Source: FEN-1219 sp036563665
GTDB lineage: Bacteria > Pseudomonadota > Gammaproteobacteria > Steroidobacterales > Rariloculaceae
Length of the DNA: 64,000 nucleotides
Assembly: GCA_036563665.1 (NCBI GenBank)
Contig: DATCLY010000036.1
Location: 62,001 to 126,000, forward strand
Direction of reading: 5' to 3'
Made by a program: the position numbers and the translations under genes. This document shows, piece by piece, positions 56,561 to 64,000 of this stretch; within the stretch, counting starts at the first letter, position 1; each line of letters opens with the position of its first letter. A model generated the notes under the pieces. It made no database searches and was not told where the DNA came from. It was given only the letters and a program-made list of their open reading frames with translations.

Positions 56561-56638
56561 GGCGTGGCATCTTAGCGCGGGACCGCCCCCACATGCCTTG
56601 CGGCCGTCCGAAATCCCCTCCCGCGGGGCAGGAGCGGC

Positions 56639-57466
56639 CTAGTCGCGGGCGCGGAAGCCCTCGCATTTGACTCGGACGGGCGGGCCGGGCGGGTCGAGCG
56701 GGACGGCCGTGAGCGCGTTGCCCCAGACGCAGCCGCTGTCGAGCGCCGTCACGTCGCTGCGCTGCAGCAGACCGAGCGCCGCCCAGTGGCCGAACACGAT
56801 GTGGTGGGCGAGCTCCACGCGCCCCGGCACGTCGAACCACGGCACGAGATTGCGGGGCTGCGACCCCGGCGGGCCGGTCTGCGTGAGGTCGAGGCGTCCC
56901 AGCCGGTCGCAGTAGCGCATGCGCGTGAGCGCGTTGATCGTGAAGCGGCGCCGCGCGGCGTCGTCGAGGTCCTCCCGCCAGAGCCGCGGCTCGTCGCCGT
57001 ACATCGTGGCGAGCGCCTCACGCCAGGCGTCGGAGCGCAGCAGCGTCTCGATCTCCTCGGCGTGCTCGCGGGCCTGGTAGACGTTCCACTGCGGCGGAAT
57101 GCCGGCGTGCACGAGCACGCGCTTGTTGACGGCATCGAGATGCAGCAGCGGGCGGCGGCGCACCCAGTCCACGAGCTCCTCGGCGTCGGGTGCCGTCAGC
57201 ACGTCGGCGAACGTGTCCGACGGGCGCGGCGAGCGGCTGCCGGCCACCGTCGCGAGCAGATGCAGGTCGTGATTGCCGAGCACGGTCACGACCGCGTCGC
57301 CCAACGCCTTCACGCGGCGCAGCACGCCGAGGGAGTCGGGTCCGCGATTGACGAGGTCGCCCACGAGCCAGAGGCGGTCGCGGGCGGGATCGAACGCGAG
57401 CCGCTCGAGCAGCGTCTCGAACGGCCCGTTGCAGCCTTGAATGTCGCCGATGGCGTAGAGGGTCAT
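56639..57466 (-). CDS. apaH: Bis(5'-nucleosyl)-tetraphosphatase ApaH
   Basis: ApaH hydrolyses Ap4A to ADP and removes Np4 caps from RNA. The 275-residue protein has the phosphoesterase motifs YAIGDIQGC, LVGDLVNRGPDS, VLGNHDLHLL and VHAGIPP. It closes the lptD-surA-pdxA-ksgA-apaH run; apaG, usually between ksgA and apaH, is missing, and the two genes are only 30 bases apart. Confidence 0.96.
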   Translation of the reverse strand: MTLYAIGDIQGCNGPFETLLERLAFDPARDRLWLVGDLVNRGPDSLGVLRRVKALGDAVVTVLGNHDLHLLATVAGSRSPRPSDTFADVLTAPDAEELVDWVRRRPLLHLDAVNKRVLVHAGIPPQWNVYQAREHAEEIETLLRSDAWREALATMYGDEPRLWREDLDDAARRRFTINALTRMRYCDRLGRLDLTQTGPPGSQPRNLVPWFDVPGRVELAHHIVFGHWAALGLLQRSDVTALDSGCVWGNALTAVPLDPPGPPVRVKCEGFRARD

Positions 57467-57496
57467 GGTGGTCGCGTGAACGATGTCCCGCGAATT

Positions 57497-58273
57497 CTAC
57501 GCAAGCAGATCCGCGAGCCGCGCGAAATCGGCGGGCGCGAGCGTCTCGGGCCGCGCCATCGGGTCCAAGCCCGCGGCGGCGATTCGCTCCGGAGCGAGGA
57601 CGCCCTTCAGCGCGCGCCCGATGGTCTTGCGTCGCATGGAGAAGAGCCGCGCGACCACCTCCGCGAAGCGCCGCTCGTCCGCAACGGGCACGGCGGGCGC
57701 CGTGCGCGGCACGATGCGAACCAGCGTGGACCACACCTTGGGCGGCGGCGAGAAGGCGCCGGGCCCGATGTCGAAGCACGCTTGGCTCTCGGCCCACAGG
57801 CCGAACATCACCGTGAGCCGGCCGTATTCCTTGCCGCCGGGCGCCGCGGTCAGCCGGTCCACGACCTCACGCTGCAGCATCAAATGCATGTCCGCGATCC
57901 ATTCGCGGTGCTCGAGCAGCCGGAAGAGCAGCGGCGTCGAGATGTTGTAGGGCAAGTTGCCCACCACGCGCAGGCTGCGCGGGCCCGAGGCGAGCGAGGC
58001 GTAGTCGAACCGCAGCGCGTCCGCGCGGTGGATCACGAGCCGCTCGCGGCCCGGCACGCTCTCCTCGAGCAGCGCCGCGAGGCGCTCGTCGATCTCGATC
58101 ACGTGCAACCGGTCCACGTGCTCGAGCAGCCGCCGCGTGAGCGCGCCCGTGCCGCCGCCGATCTCGACCATCGCGTCGTCCCGCCGCGGAGAGATGGCGG
58201 CCACGATCTTGGCCACGACCACTGGGTCGTGCAGGAAGTGCTGGCCCAAGCGCTTGCGCGGCTGGACGGCCAT
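57497..58273 (-). CDS. rsmA: 16S rRNA dimethyladenosine transferase KsgA (RsmA)
   Basis: KsgA dimethylates A1518 and A1519 in helix 45 of 16S rRNA. The 258-residue protein has RKRLGQHFLHDPVVVAKIV, the SAM motif VEIGGGTGALTRRLL, and the catalytic VVGNLPYNIS. The start ATG 58273 shares one base with the pdxA stop; GTG 58276 would add one residue. The operon position is standard. Confidence 0.96.
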   Translation of the reverse strand: MAVQPRKRLGQHFLHDPVVVAKIVAAISPRRDDAMVEIGGGTGALTRRLLEHVDRLHVIEIDERLAALLEESVPGRERLVIHRADALRFDYASLASGPRSLRVVGNLPYNISTPLLFRLLEHREWIADMHLMLQREVVDRLTAAPGGKEYGRLTVMFGLWAESQACFDIGPGAFSPPPKVWSTLVRIVPRTAPAVPVADERRFAEVVARLFSMRRKTIGRALKGVLAPERIAAAGLDPMARPETLAPADFARLADLLA

Positions 58274-59274
58274 CACGCCGCCGCGCGCTCCGCGAGCTCG
58301 ATCGCGAGCGCGACCGCGGCGCGCAGGCTCTCGTGGCGCGCCCGGCCGGTGCCCGCCAGCGCGAGCGCCGTGCCGTGGTCCACCGACGTGCGCACGATCG
58401 GCAGCCCTAGCGTCACGTTCACGATCTCGCCGAACTCGAGGGCCTTGAGCACCGGCAGCCCCTGGTCGTGATACATGGCGATCACGGCGTCGTGCTCGCG
58501 CAGCGAGTCCGGCGTGAACGCCGTGTCGGCGGACGCGGGTCCGCGCACGGCGAGGCCCTCCGCGGCGAGCCGCTCGATGACCGGGCCGATGACGCGCCGC
58601 TCCTCGTCGCCGAGCACGCCGTGCTCGCCCGCATGGGGATTCAACCCGAGCACGAGCAGCCGCGGCGACGCGATGCCGAACAGCCGCTCGAGCCCCCGGT
58701 GCGTGATGCGGATGAGCGACTCGAGCTTGCTCGCGTCGAGCGCGTCGGCCACGGCGCGCAGCGGCAGGTGGGTGGTGGCGAGCGCGACGCGCAGCCGCCT
58801 GCCCGCGAGCAGCATGACGGGCTGCGGCGCGCCGGTGCGCTCCGCCAGGAACTCCGTGTGGCCCGAGAACGGCACGCCGGCCTCGTTGATGACGCTCTTC
58901 TGCACGGGCGCCGTCACGAGGGCGCGCACGGCGCCGCGCAGGCAGAGGTCCACGCCGCGCTCGAGGAGCTCGAGCACGTAGGGCGCGTTCGCGGGATCGA
59001 GCCGGCCGGGCACGACGGCCGCGCGGACCCGCACGGGCAAGACCTGCAGCGTCCCGGGCGCATGCGGCTCGAGCGTCTCGGGCGTCGCCGTGCGGACCGT
59101 CACGTCGAGCCCGAGCACGCGCGCCCGCTCGGCCAGCACGTCGGGGTCGCCGAGCACGCCGAGCCGCGCGGGGCAGGCCTCGGCGGCGAGCCGCACGCAG
59201 ATGTCGGGGCCGATGCCGGCGGGTTCGCCCGAGGAGAGGGCGATGGGCGGAACGGCGGGCGTGGCGGCTGTCAC
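58273..59274 (-). CDS. pdxA: 4-Hydroxythreonine-4-phosphate dehydrogenase PdxA
   Basis: PdxA oxidises 4-phosphohydroxy-L-threonine in the DXP-dependent pathway to pyridoxal phosphate. The 333-residue product has SSGEPAGIGPDICVRLA, PFSGHTEFLAERTG with a metal histidine, LNPHAGEHG and AMYHDQGLPVLKAL. The start is GTG 59274, 37 bases after surA. Confidence 0.95.
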   Translation of the reverse strand: MTAATPAVPPIALSSGEPAGIGPDICVRLAAEACPARLGVLGDPDVLAERARVLGLDVTVRTATPETLEPHAPGTLQVLPVRVRAAVVPGRLDPANAPYVLELLERGVDLCLRGAVRALVTAPVQKSVINEAGVPFSGHTEFLAERTGAPQPVMLLAGRRLRVALATTHLPLRAVADALDASKLESLIRITHRGLERLFGIASPRLLVLGLNPHAGEHGVLGDEERRVIGPVIERLAAEGLAVRGPASADTAFTPDSLREHDAVIAMYHDQGLPVLKALEFGEIVNVTLGLPIVRTSVDHGTALALAGTGRARHESLRAAVALAIELAERAAA

Positions 59275-59311
59275 GATCGAGGCGGCCGCTGGCCGCGCGG
59301 CCGCGGCGCGC

Positions 59312-60691
59312 CTAGATCTTGATGTCCACGTAGGCCTGGTCGCGCAGCCGTGTGATCCAGAGCTGCAGCTCCTCCTCGGCCTTGCTGGCGCGGATCTGCC
59401 GCGTGCACTCCTGCCGCTTGACCTCGTCGGTGGTGTCGTACGTGCGCCGGTCGAGCACTTCCACGATATGCCAGCCGAACCGCGTCTCGAAAGGCTCGCT
59501 GAGCTCGCCGATGCGCAGCCTGCGCAGCATTTGCCCGAACTCCGGCACGAAGTCGTCGGGCGTGACCCAGCCCAGGTCGCCGCCTTCGGCGGCCGACACC
59601 GTGTCCTCCGACTGCGCGCGCGCGAGGGTGGCGAAGTCCTCGCCGTTCAGGATCTGCTGGCGAATGCCGATGATCTTCTGCTTGGCGGCGTCGTTGTCGA
59701 GGATCTCGTTCGGCGTGATCAGGATGTGGCGCACGTGGAGCTGCTCGACCACGACGGGCTCGCCGCCGCGCCGGTCGTTCAGCTTCACGATCTGGAACCC
59801 GCTGCTGCTCTGGATGGGCTCGGAGAACTCGCCCACCTCCATGCGCGGCACGATGTCGGCGAACACCGTGGGGAGCTGCGAGCCCTTGCGCCAGCCCAAG
59901 TTGCCGCCGTCGAGCGCCGTCTGCGCGTGCGAGGTGGCGACGGCGAGACGCGCGAAGTCCTCGCCGACCTGCAGACGCTGGTAGATCTCCTCGATGCGCC
60001 GGCGCGCCTCCTCGATCTGCTCGGTAGTCGCTCCGGACGGCACCGAGATCAGAATGTGGGAGATGTTGTAGTCGAGCTCCTGCGCCGCCGTGGCTTCGCG
60101 CCGCGCGAGGCACTGCTCGAGCTCCCGCGGCGTGACGGTGATGCGGCTGATCACGTCGCGCTGCTGGAGCTGCTCGATGATGAGCTCCTGGCGGCTGTCC
60201 TCGCGGTAGAGCGCGTAGTCGAGGCCCTCGGCGGCGAGCGCCGCGGGCAGCTCCTCGAGCGTGAGGCCCAGGTTGCGGGCGACGTTCGACAGCGCCTGGT
60301 TCAGCTGGTCGTCGCTAACGGTGATGCCGAGTCGCCGCGCGCGCTGCAGCTGCACCTCGCGCAGCACCAGCTGATCGAGCACCTGGCGCTCGAGCACCGA
60401 AAGCGGGGGCAGCGGCCGGCGTTGCTCGGGCGGCAGCTGCGCCTGCTGCTCGCGCAGCGATTGCACCACGAGCTCGAGCCGCTGCTGGAGCTCGCTCTTC
60501 AGCACTACCCCGTCGTCGACGACGGCGGCGATGCCGTCGAGCATCTCGCCGGTGGAGCCGAGCTCGCGCGTCTGGGCAAGCACCTGCGGCGCAGCCAGCA
60601 GGGCGCCGAGCAGCACGGCGGCGCCGCGAGCGAGCGCCCGCCGCGCCGAGGTCCCGTGGAACCTTCGAAGCGACTGCGTGCGTGCGGTCAT
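59312..60691 (-). CDS. surA: Periplasmic chaperone and peptidyl-prolyl isomerase SurA
   Basis: SurA escorts outer-membrane proteins, LptD among them, to the BAM complex. The 459-residue precursor has a signal peptide (about 1-39, ending APQVLAQ), the SurA N-domain (LDGIAAVVDDGVVLKSEL), and two parvulin domains (about 205-305, YNISHILISVP, and 315-420, LHVRHILITPNEIL). It is somewhat longer than E. coli SurA (428). ATG 60691 overlaps the lptD stop (ATGA). Confidence 0.96.
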   Translation of the reverse strand: MTARTQSLRRFHGTSARRALARGAAVLLGALLAAPQVLAQTRELGSTGEMLDGIAAVVDDGVVLKSELQQRLELVVQSLREQQAQLPPEQRRPLPPLSVLERQVLDQLVLREVQLQRARRLGITVSDDQLNQALSNVARNLGLTLEELPAALAAEGLDYALYREDSRQELIIEQLQQRDVISRITVTPRELEQCLARREATAAQELDYNISHILISVPSGATTEQIEEARRRIEEIYQRLQVGEDFARLAVATSHAQTALDGGNLGWRKGSQLPTVFADIVPRMEVGEFSEPIQSSSGFQIVKLNDRRGGEPVVVEQLHVRHILITPNEILDNDAAKQKIIGIRQQILNGEDFATLARAQSEDTVSAAEGGDLGWVTPDDFVPEFGQMLRRLRIGELSEPFETRFGWHIVEVLDRRTYDTTDEVKRQECTRQIRASKAEEELQLWITRLRDQAYVDIKI

Positions 60692-62919
60692 CGTTCGGTC
60701 ATTCCAGGCATGCTCCTGTACCCCAGTATACCCCGGTCGAGCAGGTCCTCCGGCGACGGCACGCGCTGCGACAGGCCCTTGAGCTCGAGCTGGATCGAGA
60801 TCGAGTCGTCGGCCTCGCCGGTGCGGGAGCTCACGAACCGCCGCCCCACCACGCGCAGCCGCCAGCAGCAGGCCTCGTACTCCCAGCCGAGGAACTGCTC
60901 GAGGGGCTCGTTCTCGAAGAACGAGTAGCTGAAGCGGCCGATCACCCGCCAGCGCTCGGCCGCCGGCCACACCACCGACACGTCGCCCTGCTGGAGCACG
61001 CCCCGCCGGTAGCGGTAGGCGAACCCGAACAGCCGATCCTCCTTGGGCCGGTACTGGAAGCGCGTCTCGGTCCGGGCCGACGACTCGGTCTCGTTGTTCC
61101 ACTGGTACCCGACGTCGAGGCTCCAGGCGTCCCGCAGCCCCACGGAGAGCTCGGCCACGTAGTCCGATGCGCTGCCGTCCTCGGGCCGCACCGCCTGCTC
61201 GGGCAGCACGACCTCCTGGCCGCTCAAATAGCGCGTCTGCCCGAGCGTGGCCGTGAGCCGCTCGCGCCCCGTGCGCGCCTCGATGAGCCGGGTGGTCACG
61301 CCGAAGGAAATCTGGTCGGTGTCTGCGATGCGGTCCGGCCCGACGTACTGGTACTTGCGAAACAGCTGCACGAGGTTGAAGTCGGGGACGATCGTGTCGA
61401 ACACGGGGAGCTGCGACTGGTCCTCGAAGGGCACGTTCACGTACAGCAGGCGGGGCTCGAGCGTGTGCAGCCAGCGGCTGTCCTCGCCGGCGTCGCGCTC
61501 GAAGCGCAGCCCGGCGTCGAGGCTGCCGACGGGCAGGCTGCGGCTCAGGCTGTCGTCCTGGCCCGGCGCGGTATCGTCGAGCCAGTAGTTGGTGTGCCGC
61601 CAGGCGACGGCCGGCGTGAGGTACATGCCGGGACGCCCGAAGCGCAGGCTCACCTCCTGCGTGGAGTCGAGGCGCCAGCCGGTCACGCCCACGTCGCGGT
61701 CGAAGTTCACGAGCTCGGTGGCGGAATCGAACGCGAACAGGCGCCCGAGCCAGCGGCCGTCGAAGAGGATCTGCGGCACGCGCTCGTAGGGCGTGTCTTC
61801 CGGCACGATCGCCGGGTCGATCGTCTGGTAGTTCTGGAAGCGGGTCCTGAGCGACCAGTACGGCGCGTAGTAGCTCAAGTCCACGTAGCGGTCGAGGTGC
61901 GTCTGGCTCGTCTCGCTCAGGCTGTTGCCCAGGTCCTCGAAATACGCGGCATCCGACACCTCGCGAATGCCGGCCTCCACCTCCCAGTTGCGCCCGAACG
62001 CGGTCTCGTGCTGCAGGTCGAAGTAACGGCGCGTGGCGCCGAGCGCCTCGTCGTCGCTCGGCAGGAGCTGCACGTTGAGCTGCCCGTCCGTGTCCGGCAG
62101 CAGGTAACGCAGCTCGGTGTTGAGCTGCGTGCCGCGCTTGCTCATGTAGCGCGGCTCGAGCGTGAGGTCGAGGTTGGGCCGGATGTTGACGTAGTAGGGC
62201 ACGCGGAGGTCGAACCCCGTGCGGTCCCGCTCGGAGAAGTCGGGCGTCAGGAACCCGCTCTTGCGCCGGTCGTCGATGGGGAAGGTGAAGTACGGCGAGT
62301 AGAGGATCGGCACGCCCTTGAACTCGAGGCGCACGCCGCGCGCCGTGCCGAAGCCGTTCTCGGTGTCGAGGAAGACGTTGTTCGCCCGCAGCTCCCACGC
62401 CATGTTGTCGGGCGGGCACGTGGTGAAGAGCACCGACGACAGGGACAGCGTCCGCGCCTGCCCGTCCACGACGATGTTCTGCCCCGATCCCCGAGCCGGG
62501 CGCTTCGGCAGGTCGAAGCCGGCCCGCGCGAAGCTCATGCGCTGGGTGTCCGCGTCGTACACGGCGTCCTCGCCGAAGACCGTGACGTCCGGGGCGCGCA
62601 GCGTCACCTGCCCGAGCGCGCTCACGCGGTTGTCGTCCGCGTCGTAGCGGGCGCGCTCGGCGGAAATCCACGTGTCGCGGTAGCGGATCTCGACCTGATC
62701 CCCGTACTCGCTCGTCGCGTCCTCGTTGAGCTCGAAGCTGCCGGCGTCGATGACCAGCCGGTCTGGGTCGGCGGGGGCGGTCGCCAGGAGCTCGGGCCCG
62801 GGATCGTACTGGGCCAGGCACATGCTCTGGGCGAGCGCGCGCCCGAGCGAGCACGCGGCGAGCGCAAGCGCGGCAAGCAATGAACGAATGGCTTGAAGCA
62901 CCAGGCGCGGCGAGCTCAA
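60688..62919 (-). CDS. lptD: LPS-assembly outer-membrane protein LptD
   Basis: LptD is the barrel that inserts LPS into the outer leaflet with LptE. The 743-residue precursor has a signal peptide (about 1-31), an OstA/LptA-like jellyroll (about 55-190) and a beta-barrel. All four cysteines needed for the nonconsecutive disulfides are present: C34, one in FTTCPPDN, and the adjacent pair in YEACCWRLR. The start is TTG 62919. It is divergent from murU and heads the operon. Confidence 0.96.
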   Translation of the reverse strand: MSSPRLVLQAIRSLLAALALAACSLGRALAQSMCLAQYDPGPELLATAPADPDRLVIDAGSFELNEDATSEYGDQVEIRYRDTWISAERARYDADDNRVSALGQVTLRAPDVTVFGEDAVYDADTQRMSFARAGFDLPKRPARGSGQNIVVDGQARTLSLSSVLFTTCPPDNMAWELRANNVFLDTENGFGTARGVRLEFKGVPILYSPYFTFPIDDRRKSGFLTPDFSERDRTGFDLRVPYYVNIRPNLDLTLEPRYMSKRGTQLNTELRYLLPDTDGQLNVQLLPSDDEALGATRRYFDLQHETAFGRNWEVEAGIREVSDAAYFEDLGNSLSETSQTHLDRYVDLSYYAPYWSLRTRFQNYQTIDPAIVPEDTPYERVPQILFDGRWLGRLFAFDSATELVNFDRDVGVTGWRLDSTQEVSLRFGRPGMYLTPAVAWRHTNYWLDDTAPGQDDSLSRSLPVGSLDAGLRFERDAGEDSRWLHTLEPRLLYVNVPFEDQSQLPVFDTIVPDFNLVQLFRKYQYVGPDRIADTDQISFGVTTRLIEARTGRERLTATLGQTRYLSGQEVVLPEQAVRPEDGSASDYVAELSVGLRDAWSLDVGYQWNNETESSARTETRFQYRPKEDRLFGFAYRYRRGVLQQGDVSVVWPAAERWRVIGRFSYSFFENEPLEQFLGWEYEACCWRLRVVGRRFVSSRTGEADDSISIQLELKGLSQRVPSPEDLLDRGILGYRSMPGMTER

Positions 62920-63014
62920 AGGCGGCTACAATGGCATAGAAAGCCGCGAAGCTTCAACGTGCGGCTTCTTCCGCGAATGATGCACCGCCACGCGCCGCCC
63001 GCGCCGACGTCCGA

Positions 63015-63695
63015 ATGCGCGCGATGATCCTCGCCGCCGGCCGCGGCGAACGCATGGGCGCCCTCACCGCCGACCGGCCTAAACCGCTGCTCGACGTGGG
63101 CGGCGAGTCCCTCATCGAGCGCCACCTGCGGCGGTTGGCGGCGGCCGGCTTCCGCGACCTCGTGATCAACCTGTCGTATCGCGGCCGGCAGATCCGCGAG
63201 GCGCTCGCCGACGGCGCCCGGTTCGGCGTCGCGATCCGCTACAGCGAGGAGGGCGAGCCGCCGCTCGAGACGGCCGGCGGGATCATCCACGCGCTGCCGC
63301 TGCTCGGCGACCAGCCCTTCCTGCTCGTGAACGCGGACATCGTGACCGATTTCGACTTCGCGGCCTTCCGCGGCCTGCGGGCGAGCACGCTGCTGCTCGT
63401 GCCGAATCCGCCGCACCACCCGGAGGGCGACTTCGGCCTCGACGGCGAGCGGGTAACGCACGAGCCGCCGCGCCTGACCTACGCCGGGGTGGCCGTGCTC
63501 GATCCGGCCCTGTTCCGCGGCTACGGCCCGGGGCGGCGCCCCTTGAAGCCCGTCCTCGACGCGGCGATCGCGGGGCGCGGCCTGCGCGGGGAGCTCCACC
63601 GGGGTCTCTGGCTCGACGTGGGCACCCCGGAGCGGCTCGCGGCCGCCCGGGCGGCCCTGGCCGGCGCCTCAGAGCGGGGCCGTCCCGTAGATTAA
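63015..63695 (+). CDS. murU: N-acetylmuramate alpha-1-phosphate uridylyltransferase MurU
   Basis: MurU makes UDP-MurNAc in the peptidoglycan recycling route that bypasses de novo synthesis. The 226-residue nucleotidyltransferase has the signature MILAAGRGERMGALTADRPK, LLVNADIVTDFD and WLDVGTPERLAAA. In Pseudomonas and relatives the kinase gene amgK lies between lptD and murU; here the 95-base gap holds none. The frame starts at ATG 63015, with TACAAT at 62927-62932 a possible -10. Confidence 0.9.
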   Translation: MRAMILAAGRGERMGALTADRPKPLLDVGGESLIERHLRRLAAAGFRDLVINLSYRGRQIREALADGARFGVAIRYSEEGEPPLETAGGIIHALPLLGDQPFLLVNADIVTDFDFAAFRGLRASTLLLVPNPPHHPEGDFGLDGERVTHEPPRLTYAGVAVLDPALFRGYGPGRRPLKPVLDAAIAGRGLRGELHRGLWLDVGTPERLAAARAALAGASERGRPVD

Positions 63696-63745
63696 AAAGG
63701 TGTACGGCCGTGCGCCGGCCCGCCGTCCCGGAGCCCGGCGGCGGG

Positions 63746-64000
63746 TCAGTGGGTCATCGCATAGATGACGTAGTTGACGGCGAAGCGGTAGGCGAGCGTG
63801 GTGTACGGCTCGGGGTAGATCGGGTCGTCCGCGTGCTCCCACGCGTCCCCGAGGTCCATGTTGTGGTTGATGGCCACCATCAACCGCCCCTGATCGTCGT
63901 ACACGCCGCGCCACCGCGGCGTGACGCCGTCCTCCTCGTACGTGCTGTGGTACAGGATCGCGCGGATGCCGGGGATCTGGGTGCGCTGATCCAGATCGTA
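63746..64000 (-). CDS. C-terminal end of a DUF4159 protein (partial)
   Basis: The last 84 residues of a gene that continues past the window are visible: IPGIRAILYHSTYEEDG, MDLGDAWEHADDPIYPEPY and the end YRFAVNYVIYAMTH before TGA at 63748-63746. The GDAWEHADDP and YAMTH sequences are typical of the DUF4159 domain, found in secreted or membrane proteins of glutamine-amidotransferase-like fold beside MoxR/BatA-type genes. It converges on murU. Confidence 0.82.
   Translation of the reverse strand, partial: YDLDQRTQIPGIRAILYHSTYEEDGVTPRWRGVYDDQGRLMVAINHNMDLGDAWEHADDPIYPEPYTTLAYRFAVNYVIYAMTH

Noticed and set aside
63719..63745. Hairpin CCCGCCG...CGGCGGG between murU and the DUF4159 gene as a terminator
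   Set aside because: No T tract follows on either strand at the right distance; in this GC-rich gap such stems arise easily.

Overview
The window is a stretch of core chromosome from a high-GC gammaproteobacterium. The basis is the set of E. coli-type gene neighbourhoods: miaB-phoH-ybeY-corC-lnt, maf-rng-yhdP-tldD, zapA-6S RNA-fau, ygfB-pepP-ubiH-ubiI, lgt-thyA and lptD-surA-pdxA-ksgA-apaH. Oxygen-dependent ubiquinone genes (coq7, ubiH, ubiI) and a bacterial kynurenine operon point to an aerobe near the Xanthomonadales/Nevskiales/Steroidobacterales. I cannot name a genus. I see no prophage, transposase gene, CRISPR array or integrated island, and codon use is uniform.

Layout. 1-6.5 kb: the end of a membrane gene with a small Xre regulator, ssb, then the tRNA/rRNA-modification and envelope operon miaB-phoH-ybeY-corC-lnt. 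6.5-16 kb: leuS (minus) divergent from lptE, an unknown HELCH protein, hisI divergent from cysS-yidD-Trm112-like-holA-nadD-rsfS-rlmH. 15.6-24 kb: maf-rng-yhdP-nit-tldD. 24-32.6 kb: three tiny coupled ORFs behind a CRP-like palindrome, an ExeA-type ATPase with an FHA domain, purEK, pmbA, yihY, purC, djlA. 32.7-38.6 kb: crp with a perfect CRP site upstream, coq7, rplM-rpsI, tRNA-Gln, rpiA, a lysine-rich 59-residue protein, EVE protein, fau, 6S RNA, zapA and a ZapB-like coiled coil. 38.7-53 kb: ygfB-pepP-ubiH-ubiI, an Nma111/Deg7-type double HtrA protease with an M23 peptidase, a YyaL/SPATA20 protein, lgt-thyA-Nudix and small envelope genes. 53-64 kb: nbaC-kynU-kmo, then apaH-ksgA-pdxA-surA-lptD divergent from murU, and the end of a DUF4159 gene.

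Genes are tightly packed. Many pairs overlap by 4 bases (ATGA, GTGA or TTGA), and TTG or GTG starts are common. Several start codons lie 6-8 bases downstream of a -10-like hexamer with no Shine-Dalgarno, suggesting leaderless mRNAs.

The most unusual non-coding signal is a repeat system. About 24-bp REP palindromes occur in many gaps. A second, larger element of about 115 bp occurs four times (29196, 35487, 47069, 53208). It is a long imperfect palindrome with an inner hairpin, often bracketed by inverted REPs, always in a gap between convergent genes. Differences between copies include paired changes in both arms, so the foldback structure appears to be selected or replicated as a structure. 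I do not recognise this family.
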